Shown here one piece after another: positions 40,960-48,418 of a stretch of 64,000 nt of DNA. The first letter of the stretch is position 1, and each line of letters starts with the position of its first letter. The position numbers and the translations under genes were made by a program. The notes beneath the pieces were generated by a model. That model was not told where the DNA came from. It ran no database searches and worked only from the letters and a program-made list of their open reading frames with translations. The stretch comes from Mesorhizobium sp. CA14 (GTDB taxonomy: Bacteria > Pseudomonadota > Alphaproteobacteria > Rhizobiales > Rhizobiaceae): NCBI RefSeq assembly GCF_020165195.1, contig NZ_JAIUHR010000030.1:20500-84499 (forward strand), given 5' to 3'.

Positions 40960-41715
40960 ATGGCCCGGCAGGCGCTGGCCTGGCCGGCGCGGCTGTTGTT
41001 CCCGCCGGTTTGCGCAGGCTGCCGTCGCCATGTGTCGCAGCCCGGCGTCTTGTGCGGCGCCTGTTGGCCGAAGCTGAGATTGCTGGAAAAACCCTGGTGC
41101 CCGGTGATGGGCACGCCCTTCACCCACGACATGGGCGAAGGGTTTCTTTCCGCCGAGGCGATCGCCGATCCGCCGCCCTTCGAGCGGGCGCGGGCCGCTG
41201 TCATCTATTCGGGCGTCGCGCGGCAGATGGTGCAAGGGCTGAAATATCAGGATCGCACCGACCTCGCACCCTGGATGGCGAACTGGATGATGCGCGCCGG
41301 CGCCGAGCTGATCGCGGAGGCCGAGCTGGTCGTGCCGGTGCCGCTGCATTGGCGGCGCTTCTTCCGGCGCCAGTTCAACCAGTCGGCGGAGCTCGGACGG
41401 GCCGTTGCAAGGCTCGGCGGGCTGCCCTTCTCGCCATCCGCTATCAGGCGCGTGAAGCTGACCCGCCAGCAGGTCGGGCTCGAACGGCACGAGCGCGAGG
41501 AGAATGTGCGCGCCGCCTTTCGCGTGCCGCCGGAAGGTGAAATCGAGATAGCGGGCCGCCGGGTGCTGGTCGTCGACGATGTCTACACGACCGGCGCCAC
41601 GGTGCGGGCGGTCGCCAAGGCGCTGAAGAGGGGCGGCGCCGGCGCGGTCGACGTGCTGACCTTCGCACGCGTCCTGCCGGGGGACTTCCGGGCCGATGAG
41701 TCTGCAACTATATAG
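40960..41715 (+). CDS. comF: ComF family phosphoribosyltransferase-like protein
   Basis: The 251-residue protein has an N-terminal four-cysteine zinc knuckle (CAGC and CGAC), then the PRTase-type motif VLVVDDVYTTGATVRAVAKA near residues 204-223. ComF helps take up or convert single-stranded DNA in competent cells; many bacteria keep it without known competence. ATG 40960 is chosen; GTG at 40927 or 40915 would extend the protein slightly. It is divergent from the NDUFAF5-like gene. Confidence 0.9.
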   Translation: MARQALAWPARLLFPPVCAGCRRHVSQPGVLCGACWPKLRLLEKPWCPVMGTPFTHDMGEGFLSAEAIADPPPFERARAAVIYSGVARQMVQGLKYQDRTDLAPWMANWMMRAGAELIAEAELVVPVPLHWRRFFRRQFNQSAELGRAVARLGGLPFSPSAIRRVKLTRQQVGLERHEREENVRAAFRVPPEGEIEIAGRRVLVVDDVYTTGATVRAVAKALKRGGAGAVDVLTFARVLPGDFRADESATI

Positions 41716-41791
41716 TGCTTAAGTTGTTGTTTTGGTGCATGTCGTTTTCGCTCAACTGTCGGGCGATGTGCACAGGCAGGGTTGCTGATTG

Positions 41792-42061
41792 ATGGTCGAT
41801 GTGACGATCTACACGCGGATGATGTGCGGTTATTGCACGGCCGCCAAGCGGTTGCTCGAGCGCAAGGGCGTGACCTATACCGAGCACGACGCTTCATTCT
41901 CGCCGGAATTGCGCCAGGAAATGATTTCGCGGGCGCATGGGCGCACTACTTTTCCGCAGATATTCATCGGCGACACGCATGTCGGCGGCTGCGATGACCT
42001 CCATGAATTGGAGTCGCAGGGCCGGCTGGATGCGCTGCTTGCCAACGGAGCGAGGGTTTGA
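41792..42061 (+). CDS. grxC: glutaredoxin 3
   Basis: The 89-residue protein has the dithiol active site CGYC (residues 12-15), TFPQIFIGDTHVGGCDDL for glutathione binding, and the normal Grx3 length. It reduces disulfides and mixed disulfides with glutathione. It is followed two bases later by the nitrilase-like amidase, which also concerns glutathione. Confidence 0.95.
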   Translation: MVDVTIYTRMMCGYCTAAKRLLERKGVTYTEHDASFSPELRQEMISRAHGRTTFPQIFIGDTHVGGCDDLHELESQGRLDALLANGARV

Positions 42062-42063
42062 TC

Positions 42064-42930
42064 ATGGGCGTTTTCAAGGCGGGGGCGGTGCAGATGCGTT
42101 CGGGGACCAGCCCGGAGCGCAACGCGGCCGACATGGAAAGGCTGGTCCGCGATGCCGCACATCAGGGCGCCACCTATGTGCAGACGCCGGAAATGACCGG
42201 CGCGCTGATCCGCGACAAGGAGACGGGGGCAGCCGCCTTCGCCACCGAGGACAAGGACGTGATCGTTGCCACCGCGCGCGGGCTGGCGAAGGAGCTCGGC
42301 ATCTATCTGCATATCGGCTCGACCGCGATCCGGCGCGCCGACGGCAAGCTCGCCAACCGGGCGTTCCTGTTCTCGCCCGACGGCCAGCTGATCGCCGGCT
42401 ACGACAAGATCCATATGTTCGATGTCGATCTCGACAATGGCGAGAGCTGGCGCGAATCCGCGTCCTACGAACCGGGAACGGAAGCAGCCGTGACCGAGAT
42501 CGACGGAACGAGGCTGGGCTTTGCCGTCTGCTATGACCTGCGTTTCCCGCAGCTGTTCCGCGCCGAAACGATGGCCGGGGCCGAGGTGCTGACGGTGCCC
42601 GCCGCTTTCACGCGCCAGACCGGCGAGGCGCACTGGCATGTGCTGCTGCGCGCCCGCGCCATCGAGAACGGCGCCTATGTCATCGCCGCCGCGCAAGGCG
42701 GCCTGCATGAGGACGGGCGCGAGACCTATGGCCATTCGCTGATCGTCGATCCATGGGGGCGCATCGTCGCTGAGGCCGCGCATGACGAGCCAGGCGTGAT
42801 CGTCGCCGAGATCGATCCGGCTCAGTCGCTTGCGGCGCGCCGCAAGATCCCCAATCTGAAGAATGCGCGGGATTTCACCGTCAATGGGGGGACAAGCGAA
42901 GCGCCGCGTCTCAGGGGTGCTGCCTCTTGA
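42064..42930 (+). CDS. carbon-nitrogen hydrolase (deaminated-glutathione amidase/NIT-like)
   Basis: The 288-residue protein has the nitrilase-fold triad: E in TPEMTG, K in YDKIHMFDVDL, and C in FAVCYDLRFPQLF. The YDKIHMFDVD context is shared by Nit1/deaminated glutathione amidase and omega-amidase. Coming directly after grxC, a glutathione repair role is likely. The stop overlaps the DUF1178 start by 4 bases (TTGA). Confidence 0.9.
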   Translation: MGVFKAGAVQMRSGTSPERNAADMERLVRDAAHQGATYVQTPEMTGALIRDKETGAAAFATEDKDVIVATARGLAKELGIYLHIGSTAIRRADGKLANRAFLFSPDGQLIAGYDKIHMFDVDLDNGESWRESASYEPGTEAAVTEIDGTRLGFAVCYDLRFPQLFRAETMAGAEVLTVPAAFTRQTGEAHWHVLLRARAIENGAYVIAAAQGGLHEDGRETYGHSLIVDPWGRIVAEAAHDEPGVIVAEIDPAQSLAARRKIPNLKNARDFTVNGGTSEAPRLRGAAS

Positions 42931-43352
42931 TCCGTTTTTCCCTGATCTGCGAACACGAGCACGAATTCGAAGCCTGGTTCCGCGGCAATGACGATTTCGA
43001 CACCCAGAAGAAGCGCGGCTTCGTCGATTGCCCGAGCTGCGGCTCGCACAAGGTCGAGAAGGCGCTGATGACGCCGGCCGTCTCCACATCCCGCAAACAG
43101 GAGAAGGTCGCCTTGGCCATGGGCGAGGCACAGAAGCAGGCGCTGGCTCAATTGAAGGCGCTGGCTGAGAAGGTGCGCGAGAATGCCGACTATGTCGGCG
43201 ACAAGTTCGCCGAGGAAGCGCGCAAGATCCATTTCGGCGAGACCGACCCGCGCGGCATCTATGGCGAAGCGACGCCGGAGGAGGCGCAAAGCCTTGCCGA
43301 GGACGGCATCGAGTTCCTGCCGATCCCGAGCTTTCCGGACGACCGGAACTAG
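42927..43352 (+). CDS. DUF1178 family protein
   Basis: The 141-residue protein begins MIRFSLICEHEHEFEAWFRG and has CPSCGS, a zinc-like knuckle that pairs with the early Cys/His. This family is very widespread in alpha- and betaproteobacteria and has no known function. The start is TTG 42927, overlapping the amidase stop, and the stop overlaps the end of the convergent MarR gene by 4 bases. Confidence 0.92.
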   Translation: MIRFSLICEHEHEFEAWFRGNDDFDTQKKRGFVDCPSCGSHKVEKALMTPAVSTSRKQEKVALAMGEAQKQALAQLKALAEKVRENADYVGDKFAEEARKIHFGETDPRGIYGEATPEEAQSLAEDGIEFLPIPSFPDDRN

Positions 43353-43870
43353 GACGGCGAGCTCAAGCTGACGATCAGTTTTTCCAGCAGGTTCGCCAGC
43401 ATTTCCCGGTCTTCGCTCGTCAGACCTGAAAGGATCTGGTGCTCGTTGGCGACATGGGCCGCAAGGGCCTCGTCGGTGAGCTCGCGGCCTTTCGCAGTGA
43501 GCTCGACGACGACACCTCGCCTGTCGCTGGGGTGCGGCGCGCGCCGGATCAGTCCGGCCTTTTCCAGACGGTCGAGCCGGGCGGTCATGGCGCCCGACGT
43601 CACCATCGTCGCCTCATAAAGTTCGGTCGGCGTCAGCGCGTAAGGCGCGCCGGAACGGCGCAACGTCGCCAGCACGTCGAACTCGCCGGGCTGCAAACCG
43701 AAGCGGGCGAAGAGCGGCGCCAGCCGGTCGCGCGCGATGAGCGCCGAGGCCTCGTTCAGGCGCCCGATGACGCCCATCGGCGACACGTCGAGATCCGGCC
43801 GTTCCCGCCGCCACTGTTCCATGGCCTTGCCTGCTCGGTCCATATTGCTCACCGCAAAGTATCTTGACAT
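43349..43870 (-). CDS. MarR family transcriptional regulator
   Basis: The 173-residue protein has the winged-helix MarR core: QPGEFDVLATLRRSG, then TPTELYEATMVTSGAMTARL, RLEKAGLIRR and the wing SDRRGVVVELT. Such regulators usually repress a divergent transporter and respond to a small aromatic ligand. The divergent EamA gene and the palindrome at 43870-43882 fit that model. Confidence 0.93.
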   Translation of the reverse strand: MSRYFAVSNMDRAGKAMEQWRRERPDLDVSPMGVIGRLNEASALIARDRLAPLFARFGLQPGEFDVLATLRRSGAPYALTPTELYEATMVTSGAMTARLDRLEKAGLIRRAPHPSDRRGVVVELTAKGRELTDEALAAHVANEHQILSGLTSEDREMLANLLEKLIVSLSSPS

Positions 43871-43882
43871 AAAGAATCTTTA
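43870..43882. promoter_or_regulatory. palindrome TAAAGAATCTTTA, candidate MarR operator
   Basis: This perfect 13-base palindrome touches the first base of the MarR start codon and lies within the 72-base gap to the EamA gene. Two TATCTT copies lie on either side. Position and symmetry fit autoregulation of the MarR-EamA pair. Confidence 0.55.
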
Positions 43883-43942
43883 CGCTATCTTATCGCAAGA
43901 AGAACCGGCCGCCAAGCGGTCATGCAGCGACAGGACAGCCCG

Positions 43943-44896
43943 ATGAAACTTCTCTGGGATTCGGCGAGCGGCCTTCTGATGGTGACCGGCGGTCTGCTCG
44001 GCATGACGCTGCCGTTCGGCAAGCTTGCGACCGCGGCCGGCGTGCCGGCGATGGTCTGGGCCTTCGTCATCTCGCTGGGCGCCGGCGGCGTGCTGCTGCT
44101 TGCGCTTCTTCTGCGCGGCGAACGCATCCGGCTGACGCCGCACAAGCTGCGCTACTTCTTTGTCACCGCGGCGATTTCCTATGCCGTCCCCAATCTTTTG
44201 ATGTTCTCGGCCATTCCGCATCTCGGCGCCGGCTACACCGGCATCATGTTCACGCTGTCGCCGGTCATCACGCTGGTGTTCTCGATCCTGCTCGGCGTCA
44301 GGCGTCCCAATCTGCTTGGCGTTGTCGGCATCGCCGTCGGCTTCGTCGGCGCGGTGATGGTCGCGCTCACCCGCGGCGAGGCCAGTCAGCCGGCCGACTA
44401 TTTCTGGGTGGCGATCGGGCTGCTCATCCCGGTCAGCCTTGCCGCCGGCAACGTCTACCGCACCGTCGACTGGCCCCAAGGCACGGGCCCGATCGAGCTT
44501 GCGGTCGGCAGCCATTTGGCCTCGGCCACGCTGCTCCTCATCGGCATCCTCGGCCTTTTGGGGACGCAGGCCTTTGCTCCGCTCGGCGCCGTGCCGCTTG
44601 TCATCATCGGCCAGGTTGCGTCGGCCTCGGCGATGTTCGCCTTCTTCTTCCGCCTGCAGGCGGTCGGCGGCCCGGTCTATCTCAGCCAGATCGGCTATGT
44701 CGCGGCGGCCGTCGGCCTTTTCGCCGGCACGCTGTTCCTGGGCGAGCACTACCAGCTTCTGACCTGGCTGGGTGCGGCCATCATCACCGCCGGCGTCTTC
44801 ATCACGACCAAGGCACAAAGCCAGGCCGGCGCGCCTGCGCCGGCTCGGATCGAGCCGGCGTCCTCGCGGGCTGATCCTCGGACTTTGGAAACCTGA
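43943..44896 (+). CDS. EamA/DMT-family transporter
   Basis: The 317-residue protein has ten membrane segments in two halves (for example LPNLLMF-like and ASAMFAFFFRLQAVGGPVYL) and a polar, alanine-rich tail. ATG 43943 follows AGGA by eight bases and is preferred over ATG 43922. It is divergent from the MarR gene, which probably controls it. The substrate is unknown. Confidence 0.88.
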   Translation: MKLLWDSASGLLMVTGGLLGMTLPFGKLATAAGVPAMVWAFVISLGAGGVLLLALLLRGERIRLTPHKLRYFFVTAAISYAVPNLLMFSAIPHLGAGYTGIMFTLSPVITLVFSILLGVRRPNLLGVVGIAVGFVGAVMVALTRGEASQPADYFWVAIGLLIPVSLAAGNVYRTVDWPQGTGPIELAVGSHLASATLLLIGILGLLGTQAFAPLGAVPLVIIGQVASASAMFAFFFRLQAVGGPVYLSQIGYVAAAVGLFAGTLFLGEHYQLLTWLGAAIITAGVFITTKAQSQAGAPAPARIEPASSRADPRTLET

Positions 44897-44908
44897 GGTC
44901 TGACGCGC

Positions 44909-45658
44909 TCAGACCGAGGCTTTCTCGGCCAGCACCATGTAGTTGACGTCCATATCCCTGGACTTCTGCCAGCGATCGGCCAGCGGATGATAGATGACGC
45001 CGGTGCGGTCGATCACCGTGAGTCCGGCTGCGCCCAGCGCCTTTGCCAGTTCTTCCGGCCGCACCAGCTTGCCGAACTGATGCGTGCCGCGCGGCAGCCA
45101 GCGCAGGACATATTCGGCGCCGATGATGGCAAGGCCGAGCGCCTTCAGCGTGCGGTTGATGGTGGCGACGAACATGATGCCGCCGGGGCGGACCATCTGG
45201 CCGCATTTGGCGACGAACAGGTCGACATCGGCGACATGCTCGACCACCTCCATGTTGAGGATGACGTCGAAGGTCTCGCCGGCGTCGGCCAGCGCCTCGG
45301 CCGTGGTGGCGCGATAATCGACACTGACGCCGGCCTCCGCCGCATGCAGCTTCGCCACCTCGATGTTGGTTGCGGAAGCGTCGGCGCCGACCACTTCGGC
45401 GCCAAGCCTGGCCATCGGCTCGCACAGAAGCCCGCCGCCGCAGCCGATGTCGAGGAAGCGCAGGCCCTCGAAAGGTCGCGCCGCGCGCGGATCGCGGCCG
45501 AAACGCGCCGCCACCTGGTCGCGGATATAGGCAAGCCGCACCGGATTGAACTTGTGCAGCGGACGGAACTTGCCGTTCGGGTTCCACCATTCGGCGGCAA
45601 GGGCGGAAAAGCGCTCGACTTCTCCGGCATCGATGGTCGATCGGCGGGGCTCTGGCAT
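44909..45658 (-). CDS. ubiG: ubiquinone biosynthesis O-methyltransferase UbiG
   Basis: The 249-residue protein has the SAM motif FLDIGCGGGLLCEPMARLGA, then ATNIEVAKLHA, and NMEVVEHVADVDLFV. These are typical of UbiG/Coq3, which performs both O-methylations of the ubiquinone ring. The beginning (EVERFSALAAEWWNPNGKFR) is conserved. ATG 45658 has GGAGA about 9 bases upstream. It is divergent from the block leading to lysC across a repeat region; this ubiG-lysC neighbourhood is common in the order. Confidence 0.95.
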   Translation of the reverse strand: MPEPRRSTIDAGEVERFSALAAEWWNPNGKFRPLHKFNPVRLAYIRDQVAARFGRDPRAARPFEGLRFLDIGCGGGLLCEPMARLGAEVVGADASATNIEVAKLHAAEAGVSVDYRATTAEALADAGETFDVILNMEVVEHVADVDLFVAKCGQMVRPGGIMFVATINRTLKALGLAIIGAEYVLRWLPRGTHQFGKLVRPEELAKALGAAGLTVIDRTGVIYHPLADRWQKSRDMDVNYMVLAEKASV

Positions 45659-45671
45659 AGGCTGGTCTCCA

Positions 45672-45775
45672 GCGCACGACCCCGAAAATCGATACCGATT
45701 TTCGGAAAGGATCATGCGCAAAGTCAAAGTGCCACAGCGTCCTCTGCGCGTCCCGAAGGACGCGCGGCGCTGTGG
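45672..45775. repeat. compound palindromic intergenic repeat
   Basis: The first part, 45672-45719, is bounded by GCGCA and TGCGC and has CCGAAAATCG facing CGATTTTCGG. The second part, 45732-45775, has CCACAGCG facing CGCTGTGG with an inner GCGTCC/GGACGC hairpin. The first resembles the repeat at 61374-61422. They lie between divergent genes, where no promoter is obvious to me. Confidence 0.65.
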
Positions 45776-45974
45776 AACGCTAGGAAGTCGGGTCCTTGGC
45801 GCCAAAAGTCAAGGCAGGGTTTTTCGGCTGCTGCCACACGCGTTGCCGTCAAGCATCCGCGCATGCCGGTTGTCGTCGGATGTCAGCACATGGCAGCTTG
45901 ATCCGGCCGCCGCGGAAACGCGATCGCAATGTCGGACGAATGGAAGGCATGATGTCCAGGAAGGAGGCCCGATC

Positions 45975-46532
45975 ATGCAACCCCACTCGTCCATCCTCTG
46001 GCGCCGTCTCGATCTTGAGGGCCATGATGCCTGCCTGCTTAGCGCTACCGACCGAGGTTGGCGCCTCGAGGGCCATGCACTCTTCGCCCATGACGGTAGG
46101 CCCTGCAGCCTCGCCTATGCGGTGGAATGCGATGTCGGCTGGAGCACGCGCTTCGCGCGCGTCGACGGCTTTGTCGGCACGCAGGAGCTGCATTGCGAGA
46201 TCGAGCGGCTTGCCGACAGCCAGTGGATACTGAACGGCGCAGGCCACGCCGAGGTCGCGGGCCTCGTCGATATCGACCTTGGCTTCACGCCGGCCACGAA
46301 CCTCGTGGCGGTCCGCCGCTTCAATCTTGGCGTCGGCATGGCGACGCCGGCTCCTGCCGCCTACCTGGCTTTTCCCGAGCTCAGGCTCACGCGCCTCGAC
46401 CAGACCTATCGGCGGCTTGACGAAAACCGCTACGCCTATGCCGCGCCGGCCTTCGGCTATGAGGCCATCCTGACGGTCTCGTCGGCCGGTTTCGTCCTCG
46501 ATTATCCGGGCCTGTGGCAAAGCGCTGCCTGA
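45975..46532 (+). CDS. putative glycolipid-binding protein
   Basis: The 185-residue protein has the family pattern with an early RRLDLEGHDACLL, then YAVECDVGWSTRFARV and LGFTPATNLVAVRRF, and ends FVLDYPGLWQSA. The family is annotated as putative glycolipid-binding, mostly from sequence; its function is not established. AAGGAGG lies about 7 bases before ATG 45975. The 316 bases before it hold the compound repeat. Confidence 0.82.
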   Translation: MQPHSSILWRRLDLEGHDACLLSATDRGWRLEGHALFAHDGRPCSLAYAVECDVGWSTRFARVDGFVGTQELHCEIERLADSQWILNGAGHAEVAGLVDIDLGFTPATNLVAVRRFNLGVGMATPAPAAYLAFPELRLTRLDQTYRRLDENRYAYAAPAFGYEAILTVSSAGFVLDYPGLWQSAA

Positions 46533-46570
46533 GCCGGCTGCCTGGCAGAACATGTGAGCGGGTGTCGGAC

Positions 46571-46867
46571 CTACCGCGACAGGACAATTTCGGCATGGCT
46601 CATGGCGATGCTGGCCGGCTCGATCGCCTGCATGGCCTCGCTGTCGCCGATCTCGGCCATGATGCGGTCGGCCGCCGCCTGAGCCTGTTCCATGCTCTGC
46701 CAGCGCACGACGTCCACCCAGCTTCCATCCTCGCGCCGGCCGAGATGCCGGCTGAGGAAGCCCGGCTGCCGGGCGAGCCAGTCGGTCATGGTCCCGTTAT
46801 TGGCGACAAAGCCAGCTTCGGTGCCGGGCTTGAGGCGGAAGGTGACGATTTCCAGGATGTCGGTCAT
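46571..46867 (-). CDS. antibiotic-biosynthesis-monooxygenase-like dimeric alpha/beta barrel protein
   Basis: The 98-residue protein begins MTDILEIVTFRLKPGTEAG and has QPGFLSRHLGRREDGSW, a pattern of the ABM/NIPSNAP-type ferredoxin-like dimer. Catalytic residues cannot be assigned. ATG 46867 with GGAGA about 8 bases upstream is preferred over 46879. It converges with the glycolipid-binding gene. Confidence 0.65.
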   Translation of the reverse strand: MTDILEIVTFRLKPGTEAGFVANNGTMTDWLARQPGFLSRHLGRREDGSWVDVVRWQSMEQAQAAADRIMAEIGDSEAMQAIEPASIAMSHAEIVLSR

Positions 46868-47081
46868 GACAATCTCCATCGGGCCGTTTCGTCAGTCTTA
46901 TGGCATGATCGACGACGAGATTCTGTCAGGATAGACGGGTGCCGGACCGCTGATAGCCGCGCTCGCTTGCGAAGCCTTGCTGTTTTGGCTAAGGAGGCCG
47001 CGCATTCCGGCGCCGGGCTTAACCTGGCGTTTCCTCTCGTTCCGGCCTCGAACCGGCTTCAGTCAAAGGCATTTCGCTTCC

Positions 47082-48335
47082 ATGGCGCGCATCGTGATGA
47101 AATTCGGCGGAACCTCGGTCGCCGACATCGCCCGCATCCGCAATGTGGCGCGTCATGTCAAACGCGAGGTCGATGCCGGTCACGACGTTGCCGTGGTGGT
47201 CTCGGCCATGGCCGGCAAGACCAACGAACTGGTCGCCTGGACACGCGAAGCCTCGCCGATGCACGATGCGCGCGAATATGACGCCGTTGTCGCTTCCGGC
47301 GAGCAGGTCACGGCCGGTCTTCTGGCGATAACGCTGCAGAATATGGGCATCCATGCACGGTCCTGGCAGGGCTGGCAGATCCCGATCAAAACCGACAATG
47401 CGCATGGCGCGGCGCGCATCCTCGACATCGACGGCGCCTTCCTCGTCAAGCGTTTTGGCGAGGGCCAGGTGGCGGTGATTGCCGGCTTCCAGGGCATCGG
47501 ACCGGACAACCGCATCGCCACGCTCGGCCGCGGCGGCTCCGACACCAGCGCCGTGGCGATCGCCGCGGCGGTCAAGGCCGACCGCTGCGATATCTACACC
47601 GACGTCGACGGCGTCTATACCACCGATCCGCGCATCGAGCCGAAGGCGCGGCGACTGGCCAAGATTTCGTTCGAGGAAATGCTCGAAATGGCCTCTCTCG
47701 GCGCCAAGGTGCTGCAGGTGCGCTCGGTCGAGCTTGCCATGGTACACAGGGTGCGTACCTTCGTGCGGTCGTCCTTCGACGATCCCGATGCGCCCGGAAT
47801 GGGGGATTTGCTCAATCCGCCCGGAACGCTCATTTGCGACGAGGAAGAGATCGTGGAACAACAGGTCGTCACCGGAATTGCCTACGCCAAGGACGAAGCG
47901 CAAATTTCGCTGCGCCGCGTCGGCGACCGCCCAGGCGTCGCCGCCGGCATCTTCGGCCCGCTGGCCGAGGCCAACATCAATGTCGACATGATCGTCCAGA
48001 ACATCTCCGAGGATGGCAAGTTCACCGACATGACCTTCACCGTGCCGTCCGGCGATGTCGACAAGGCGCTTGCCGTTCTGGAGAAGCTGAAGCCGGAAGT
48101 CGGTTATGATGTCGTGCAGTCGGAAGTCGGCATGTCGAAGGTCTCGGTCATCGGCATCGGCATGAGAAGCCACGCCGGCGTCGCCGCCACCGCCTTCAAG
48201 GCGCTGGCCGACAAGGCGATCAACATCCGCGCCATCACCACGTCCGAGATCAAAATATCGATATTGATCGACGGTCCCTATACGGAACTTGCAGTTCGTA
48301 CTTTGCATTCCGTCTACGGGCTCGATAAGCAATAG
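47082..48335 (+). CDS. lysC: aspartate kinase
   Basis: The 417-residue protein has the kinase motif KFGGTSVADI (residues 6-15), the aspartate/ATP part GRGGSDTSAVAIAAAVKAD, and two ACT domains in the last 150 residues. It makes aspartyl phosphate for lysine, threonine and methionine and is normally inhibited by end products through the ACT domains. ATG 47082 is well supported by family length. ptsP follows after 83 bases. Confidence 0.97.
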   Translation: MARIVMKFGGTSVADIARIRNVARHVKREVDAGHDVAVVVSAMAGKTNELVAWTREASPMHDAREYDAVVASGEQVTAGLLAITLQNMGIHARSWQGWQIPIKTDNAHGAARILDIDGAFLVKRFGEGQVAVIAGFQGIGPDNRIATLGRGGSDTSAVAIAAAVKADRCDIYTDVDGVYTTDPRIEPKARRLAKISFEEMLEMASLGAKVLQVRSVELAMVHRVRTFVRSSFDDPDAPGMGDLLNPPGTLICDEEEIVEQQVVTGIAYAKDEAQISLRRVGDRPGVAAGIFGPLAEANINVDMIVQNISEDGKFTDMTFTVPSGDVDKALAVLEKLKPEVGYDVVQSEVGMSKVSVIGIGMRSHAGVAATAFKALADKAINIRAITTSEIKISILIDGPYTELAVRTLHSVYGLDKQ

Positions 48336-48418
48336 CAAGAACTGAGTCAGTTGTTGCGTGAACGCCGGCCGCGGGAGAAACTGCGGCGGGCGGAATGCCC
48401 ATTGGAGAACAAGCCGCG

